Notes under the pieces: generated by a model
The model's input: only the letters and a program-made list of their open reading frames with translations
The model's database searches: none
What the model was told of the DNA's origin: nothing
Made by a program: the position numbers and the translations under genes
Assembly (NCBI GenBank): GCA_013339765.2
Contig: CM023452.1
Span: 163,369,581-163,433,580, forward strand
DNA length: 64,000 nucleotides
Direction of reading: 5' to 3'
DNA from: Haemaphysalis longicornis
Lineage: Eukaryota; Arthropoda; Arachnida; Ixodida; Ixodidae
Shown: piece by piece, positions 57,826 to 64,000 of the stretch
Numbering within the stretch: the first letter of the stretch is position 1
Layout of the letters: the number at the start of each line of letters is the position of its first letter

Positions 57826-58777
57826 TTAAAAGGACCCTGCAAAACTTTTTCAACTTTTTCGAAGTCTCAAACGCTTGCAGAACGTAGACAATCGGCATAT
57901 TCAGTATACTGAAATTAGGGGGCCGCAAAGTACCTCAGCCAAAAATTATTTCTGTACGCCCATCAGATAACTTGGAAACTTGCTCAAACGATTTTTTTCT
58001 CTTTCATGGCCTTGGCGTTTTTTGACCGCTGAAATGACGTCATTACAGCGGCGTAGCGGCTATTGGCCGACTTTCCTTCAGTAGCAGCAATGAGCGTATT
58101 CGCTAGCCACTTTAAAAAAATAGCAGTGGCTTAGCTCGGCTATGCCAAGATATACGTAGCGTGAGCTACGGTTCAGCTGGTGTTTCTTAGGTTTCCTGGT
58201 TATCTAGGATTAGCTGATTATCATGCTTACTGCTGCTAAAACGATTTCCAATCCAGACTAATCCAGTCCAATCTAGTACAGTCCAATCCAGTCCAGTCCA
58301 ATCACAGCTCCTCGCGCATGCGCAGCACGGCTCTCCAGGAGCCACGCAAAACGGCTATCAAGCGGCTCCGGCGCAGCGTCAGACCTGGCTACTGCGCAAC
58401 AGAGGCGCACAGCTAGGCACGCGCCTAGCTGTGCCTAGCCAAGCCAAGCCATCAAATCCAATCCAAGCCAAGCCAAGCCAAGCCAAGACAATCCAATCTA
58501 ATCCGATCCAATCCGATCCAGACCAATCCAATGCTCCTCGCGCTTGCGCAGAACGGCCCTTCCAGGCACACGCGAAACTGCTCAACCTCGGCCAGTGTAG
58601 CTTACGCTACAAATGACAGCCACGAAATCAAAGCTCAAACGGGAGGCGTATCTTCTGCCATGAGCAAATCACGCAGTGCCGCTCCGTGCTGGCCATAATA
58701 ACTACAGCTTTCGCAGTGCTTACAGACGCGAAGAAAGAAGCGAAAGCGTTTGTCGGAAGCGTTGCAGGGTCCCTTAA
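57826..58777. mobile_element. TTAA-flanked MITE-like element containing GGATT repeat copy 3
   Basis: TTAA (57826-57829) is followed by AAGGACCCTGCAAAACTTTT. The other end, reverse complemented, is TTAA (58774-58777) followed by GGGACCCTGCAACGCTTCC. The ends match for about ten bases after the target. No transposase is visible. Most of its right half is the inverted copy 3 of the GGATT-rich repeat. Confidence 0.6.
58117..58610 (-). repeat. GGATT-rich dispersed repeat, copy 3
   Basis: Read on the minus strand it begins GTAGCGTAAGCTACACTGGC and CGAGGTTGAGCAGTTTCGCG like copy 1. It has two pentamer arrays (complement of CCAATC/CCAAG runs at 58434-58530 and 58250-58302) and the TAGCCGTTTTGCGTGGCTCC TGGAGAGCCGTGCTGCGCAT GCGCGAGGA unit. 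It ends with the AACCGTAGCTCACGCTACGT segment and a TTAGCTCGGC block. It combines the arrays of copy 1 with the 3' segment of copy 2. Confidence 0.85.
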
Positions 58778-58779
58778 GC

Positions 58780-59930
58780 AAACCCTCCAAGCTCTGTGGC
58801 CTTTACCGGTTTGCCATTGCTTTTAGCATCGCCATTTTATGAGCGTTTAGTTACGATGTGAATACTGAAGAGAGTAGTCGGGTTGGAGTTGGTGTCGAAC
58901 TTGGAGATTCGTGGACCACTTGTTTCTGGTAGGGAGCACAAATCTATCGCCGAGAGACACGGATACAGTGGAAGCGAACATTTACACGCAGCCGACAATT
59001 TCGAGCGTACGGCTCGAAAATAGCCCCCAAACGCGGATAGAATGGATATGCTCGAAACAGTATTTAAGGAATTGAATGAGGTCATTTTTCCCTGGGTCAC
59101 AGTCATCACAGTTTGCGATCGGTGGAAGAAATATATGTGGTGCTTTAATGGCAAAGCGGCCGAACATAAAATGTACTGCAAACCTATTGCAGCTATCGCG
59201 AACCGGATGAGAAGACCTATCTCTGATGGCTTTAGCGACCGGTATACGGCGCAAACAGTGTTCCGGGCCACATGTTCTGTCATTCGCATTTCACTTAACG
59301 ATGACGGTGCACTTTGCCGTCTCTCACCTACCTCTCTGAAATTTTGTCGCAGTAAAATGTAAAATAAAAAATATAAATGTAAGCAGTAGACCAAGGCTGG
59401 CAGGAAAGTGAGGGGGTTCAGACGTTCAGATTTCCAGACCCGTGCATCGTAATCTCGTGGGTGACCTTGTGGGCGTCCCGTACTGCAGCGCTGTTTTTTG
59501 TTTTGTGTATTTTTTTACCGAGAGTGTCTGACCGGTCTTTATCGGGCCAATGAAAGTCCTCCGTATAACTACCTAACTTCCCGTGCACTTCTTACGTGCC
59601 GCATATACTGCGGACCTCACTCTGTGAATGCCCGCTGCACGACGAAGCCTCTCCTTTCTCATCCTGCGTCGCGTACCGAACCAGAAACGGCGAGAACAGT
59701 GCTCGTGTGACTACGAAGAACGAATGCGTAGGACCATGGCGCAGTAATGCTGGCGGGGTAGCGCTAAATACAAAGGCGATTTTGGCTTTTATAGCTGCCC
59801 CAGTAGGGGTGGAAGAGGTCTACTAACCTTGAGGCGCTATTACCTGTCTCCAGTCAATGTAACTCGTCTACTGCCTTCCAGCCTTCTTTTTTACATCTCT
59901 TCTTTCTTGGGTTCGCTTTCTTACCCCTTT
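58780..59930. other. Unassigned stretch, open in several frames
   Basis: Between about 58980 and 59390 a plus frame (59042-59362, ATG start, 106 codons) and two minus frames (58837-59394 and 58982-59254) are all open. I recognise none of them. Multiple open frames over the same DNA argue for chance or for an old coding relic; no choice is possible by eye. Confidence 0.3.
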
Positions 59931-59931
59931 G

Positions 59932-60169
<238 letters not shown>

Positions 60170-60187
60170 CCCTTCTTTATATTAAAT

Positions 60188-61886
60188 ACTAGCGGTAGTA
60201 CCCGGCGGTGCCCGGGTGGGCCATTATAATAATGACACTAATGGGTATAACACGTGTTCATTTATTTGTTAGTTGTCATATTTGGCTAGTTCATCGGGAA
60301 AGGGTACACACTCAGGAGCTCCTGACTGCGGTCAATACCTGGGCTCCAACCACCGGCGCGTAGTGGTAACATGAAACGACTGGCACTCGTGTTTCACTGT
60401 AACTCTCGTTAAACAAAATTGCACCAGGATTGTGCGCTCCAGACAGTGAGTGAGTGAGTGAGTGAAAAATGTTTTTTATTGAGCCTGTGAAATGGGAGTG
60501 GTTCCCAATTTCAGAAAGCCATGCGATGAGCGGGCAGCCTTCGCTCTGGAGGAAGAATTGTCTGGACATCCAGATCGCTGTTAGTCACCAGGTTCTCCCA
60601 CAGCTCAAGGGAGGGAAGAGTGGATCGAAGAAGGGGGAGACTGTTTTGCTTGAACACTTAATATGATACGAGGAAGAGTGCCAGGTTGTAACCACAACTG
60701 TCATTCGGCAAGAGATTGCGCTGAGAACACACGATGGAGGCCGACTGGGTGAGGGGTATTCTTCCTCATGGGAAGTGCTATCTCAGCAGATATGAACGAT
60801 GCTCATCGGTACAGTTTTATCGTAATCAACATGGGCTCCCTACGCGAGGCGCAGGGTTGCAGGAAGTCCCAACAGATGGCGAGCGCTATGCGAACGCGGG
60901 AAAATTAACTGAATTCCACGTCCAGAGGGGTGTAAATGAAAGAACCTCGCTTGCGTTTTTATCCGCATGTTAGGACAAAATCCGGAAATCGATCTTTGGG
61001 CAGTCGGATGGGCACCATTGCAAGCAAAAACGAATGGGGTATATCAACTGGCTGGGTTGGGTATTGACGAATGTGTAAAAACACAGTGTTTTCCCGAAAT
61101 CCTGCTTGCCTTTATTGGGTGGGTGTCATAGAAAAATGTTGTAGAACAGTGTTCAGATACCTGGTAAGTTACCTATCTCAACAAAAAACAGTTCAATATA
61201 TCAAATGGCGTGCGATTAAAAAATGAATGTCTGAAAAATTATTTTACCGCTTTTCACTTTCACCATGGTGGAATTTTTAAAATTTTCATCAATATTACCC
61301 TCCAACACCGTAATCACAATGTTCTCATAAAATCTGTAGCCGTTTGAAAGAGCAGTATAGGTGTGGACATCACCTGTTAGACCTTTTTGCCTTGTGAGCT
61401 GTGTCATTTGTAAAAAACAATTTAGCGGCGTCGCAGGGCGAAATCCTTAAAAATGATTCATCTGGATTTGTATCAGTAACATATGTTAGCAAAAATAAGT
61501 TGGCTAGATGAATCGGTGAATGATTTATTCGTGAATCTTTAGGAACAACAATTTTTTTTCCGGAATTCGGAATCACCTGGATAGTGTAGGTTAGGGCGGA
61601 ATATAAAGACTTCTTTTCAAATTATCGTAAGGGCTACACATATCAGCAAAAAGCGCTTGAAAATGGGAACGAGTGAAGTAGGTAATCACGAATTTAAGAA
61701 AACACAATCACCCCCTTTCCCTCGGTTGGGAGTGCAACTTCCAAAAGTCCCCCCTTAATGAGCTTCTACGCCATGTCGCAAACGTACACCCCAAATTTCA
61801 AGTCTCTAGATGTAGCAGTTTTCGCTGGGCGTTGGTGAGTCAGTCAGTCAGTCAGTCGAGCACTTCATTTTTCAGGTATAGATTCA
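60188..61886 (+). mobile_element. Composite element with CCCGG-rich head and GTCA-repeat tail
   Basis: The head ACTAGCGGTAGTACCCGGCG then GTGCCCGGGTGGG (60188-60219) resembles the ACTAGC---ACCCGGCG--GCCCGGGT start of a widespread animal repeat. The tail has AAATTTCAAGTCTCTAGATG then TAGCAGTTTTCGCTGGGCG, a (GTCA)n run (61837-61857) and TTTTTCAGGTATAGATT (61869-61885), the matching end type in which AAATTT-A---C precedes a tetranucleotide run. A minus-strand LINE tail (60450-60760) is nested inside. The identity as one element is inferred from these ends. Confidence 0.45.
60450..60690 (-). pseudogene. LINE tail nested in composite element
   Basis: On the minus strand a frame reads SLELWENLVTNSDLDVQTIL then PPERRLPAHRMAF and a stop. 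Non-coding sequence ending TCAATAAAAAACATTTTTCA then (CTCA)n follows. The W--L--S-D---Q--L-----RR-A pattern followed by a short 3' UTR and CACT repeats fits an I-like LINE C-terminus in ticks. Fragmentary. Confidence 0.45.
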
Positions 61887-61941
61887 CCCCCACTTGGAAC
61901 AGCAAGCCCCGCCTTCAGTGGGGACTCCATTCTTAGTGGTC

Positions 61942-61946
<5 letters not shown>

Positions 61947-62013
<67 letters not shown>

Positions 62014-62024
62014 CTCTCTCTCTC
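61947..62024. repeat. (TC)n microsatellite
   Basis: About 78 bp of TC dinucleotides with a short TATCTATC interruption, 60 bp beyond the end of the composite element. Confidence 0.95.
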
Positions 62025-62029
62025 CTTGA

Positions 62030-64000
62030 CCATCAAAATCAATTATTTCTCCAGTAATTTTCTCACCGAATTCACCCCGTGTTTCCGGTATTCTCCTGCA
62101 ACATATGTACATAAACATAAGCATACGTAAGTACGGGGTGTTTCAAAAGTCTTTAGAGCTGTCGACTGTCTCTGTGTGCCTGAAACATTCAAGCGGAAGT
62201 TTAACTCTGCAGCGACATTAATATATTTTATGCCAGAAGGCTGATGAAGGAATCAAAGTATCAAGGTCCAATTCGATACAAAAGGCACGCACACGGGGCA
62301 AACCACGCCGTTTAAATGTCAAAGCACGTTTGCTCCTTTGTTTTCGCTAAAAGCGTAAAATTAAAGCTGCTTTATTAATGGGCCTCCCCACCCGCAATTG
62401 AGCAGCCCTTTATAATAGCGTGAAAAGTACGAAAAAGTGTCTCATTAAACACAAGACGACATGTTCGCTCCCTTTTGCAGAACTTTTCCATGCCGCTCCC
62501 TGCGTTGTTTGGGCGTGGCTAACAAATCGGACAGTCGCCGCTGCAATCAATTCAAGGTGCCCCGGGGCCCAACATTAGACGAAATTTATGCCAGCGATGG
62601 CTTTGTTCCGCCTTGGTAACCGGGCTCCAAAACCGCCCCCGTACGAGCCGAGCACGTGTCGTGAATGCGCCGCCACGGAGACCCTAAATTACAGCGAGCG
62701 TAATCACTGCGATATTCGCGGCTATTTGTCTCGCCAGCTTAACTGCAAGGGATTCGAGCCCGCTCGGTGGCGTCAAGGGCCCGTGCGAGGTGCTTGTAAC
62801 GTCCGTTACCAGGCCTGTTTCTAGGGCCAGAACGGATGCGTGTGGCTGCGGCATACAGCGGCTGTTTCCCTATAGTACTTACAGCTTTTTATTCATTCCG
62901 CTTCGCCCGTTTCTGGGTCTAAACACTTGACCTTCGGGGTTCCCCGTATAGGCCGTGAAGAAAATTTGGTTTAAGGAAACTTGATTTAATTTGAAAGAAT
63001 TAGCCTTCTGTAAGTCACTCAGCTCAGCCCTGGCCCCGGAAGATGATATTTTTTTTTCAACCTAACCCTTTCGGCCTTGGTGGTGTCAATTGACGCCATC
63101 ACCTAAAAGTTCCTCCAGCGCATAGAGAACGAAACCAGAACTGCTAGTTTTCTGGGGGATTGTTCTTCAGTGATGCCTGTGGCGATAGATTATCACAGTT
63201 GTGTAATTTAGTGGATCTAGACGCTACAACAAGAAAAGCTGCTGTGAAGACGAAATAACGACACTGAGGCTGAAAAAAATGCCCGTCTAAGTTTTATTCC
63301 CAAGCTTGTAAAGCTATAAATACGTGCACTACGAAGGTCATTTTTTGTTTGTAGGTTCATGTAGTCATAATGTTTAGGAAAAATATGCAGTAGGTATGTC
63401 TCTGCTCTACATAAAAATGTAAGTGCCAGATGTCCTAACTGATTGCCTCATTAAGATATTTGTTAATATTTGCCCTTCCAGCTCTATTTTTCTGTTTCCC
63501 TAACATTTGGGAAAACACACAGAAAACATTGTTTTGCTTGCAATAAAAAAATCAGGGCTGAAAGGGCGAAACACATTGTGATAAAATTTCAAACTCCGCA
63601 CTGAAGATGTGAGAAGTTAACTCTATTGGGAGAACGTTGAAAACAGTTGTCAGTGTGTCAGTACGTCAGCATTCCAGCGATGCGATCCCATGGAACTAGA
63701 GGAACAATTGCAATCGCGCAGTCATGGGGTGCCTCGAAGCACGAGCGCCGCCGTACAGGGTGGAGGCATAGAGTTTCTTAGTAAGTATACTAGAGAGGAA
63801 ACTGCGCCTCGTAAGCCATGTCGTCATAGGGGTTCATGGGAAGACCCCCTTTTTGGTTTGGGCTTGACATGACAACTGGATTCTTAAGCAGTTTTCGGGA
63901 TTTGCTTTCTTCACTATGCATTAACACGTTTACGAGCTACAAGGAAGCCGAAATCCTCCCGTTTCTGTGGTAGCCGTGTTCAGTGAAACAGCAGGCAATG
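62030..64000. other. Stretch with nothing recognised
   Basis: Contains a GC-rich ATG-started 78-codon frame (62588-62824) without a known domain and an otherwise AT-rich sequence. No RNA, gene or element end is supported. Confidence 0.35.

Noticed and set aside
58837..59394. 185-codon minus-strand open frame
   Set aside because: Overlaps two other open frames and has no recognised domain. Recorded only as a finding, not as a gene.
62588..62824. ATG-started 78-codon cysteine-containing frame
   Set aside because: GC-rich composition alone can explain it. No signal peptide or cysteine spacing of a known peptide family is seen.

Overview
This 64 kb window reads as non-coding, repeat-dense DNA from an arthropod nuclear genome, most likely a hard tick (Ixodidae). 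That assignment rests on three things: degenerate tRNA-derived SINEs of the type common in tick genomes, tails of LINE families (I-like, RTE-like, CR1/Jockey-like) whose protein remnants resemble those I know from ticks, and abundant foldback and TIR elements. I found no reading frame I can defend as an intact host protein gene. The longest open frames are about 200 codons, are usually open on both strands, and often run across repeat boundaries. The only genes that look intact are two identical tRNA-Ala(CGC) genes, at 30939-31010 (minus) and 38352-38423 (plus).

Layout. 0-13 kb: RNase H/tail fragment of an I-like LINE (about 955-1822); a SINE with a long (ATTG)n tail (5280-5598); two LINE 3' pieces (5985-6118 and 6240-6800); and a decayed LINE with recognisable ORF1, endonuclease and reverse transcriptase remnants (8460-12195). 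13-26 kb: a Tigger/pogo-like element with TA target sites (13663-14633), a large inverted repeat (14800-15980), a SINE with a perfect target duplication (22213-22357), a local duplication at 23.1-23.4 kb, a 1.2 kb TIR element (24023-25205) and a short TA-flanked MITE (25279-25515). 26-47 kb: a long perfect hairpin (27748-27838), a hAT-like element with a transposase tail (30001-30783), the two tRNA genes, a third SINE (31990-32251), an unrecognised broken coding region (33.1-34.5 kb), LINE tails at 36.3, 38.9, 45.9 and 46.1 kb, a second Tigger-like element (43038-43913), a 260 bp tetranucleotide microsatellite, and a palindrome cluster inside an RTE tail.

47-64 kb is the most structured part. 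A TTAA-flanked element (50098-53522) contains a GGATT-rich repeat and a 1.95 kb foldback. A 1.17 kb TIR element (54991-56159) has an inverted relative at 48.95-49.72 kb, and both retain a similar reading frame of about 105 codons. Two more copies of the GGATT-rich repeat lie at 57.1 and 58.1-58.6 kb, the latter inside another TTAA-flanked element. A composite element bounded by a CCCGG-rich motif and a GTCA repeat lies at 60.2-61.9 kb.

The genes do not form a pathway. The window is a record of repeated insertion, nesting and inversion around two tRNA loci. The main points of interest are the nested TTAA/foldback system at 50-53.5 kb, the paired TIR elements with a shared frame, and the unrecognised decayed coding region near 33 kb. 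All family assignments were made by eye from translated motifs and repeat termini; no database search was run.
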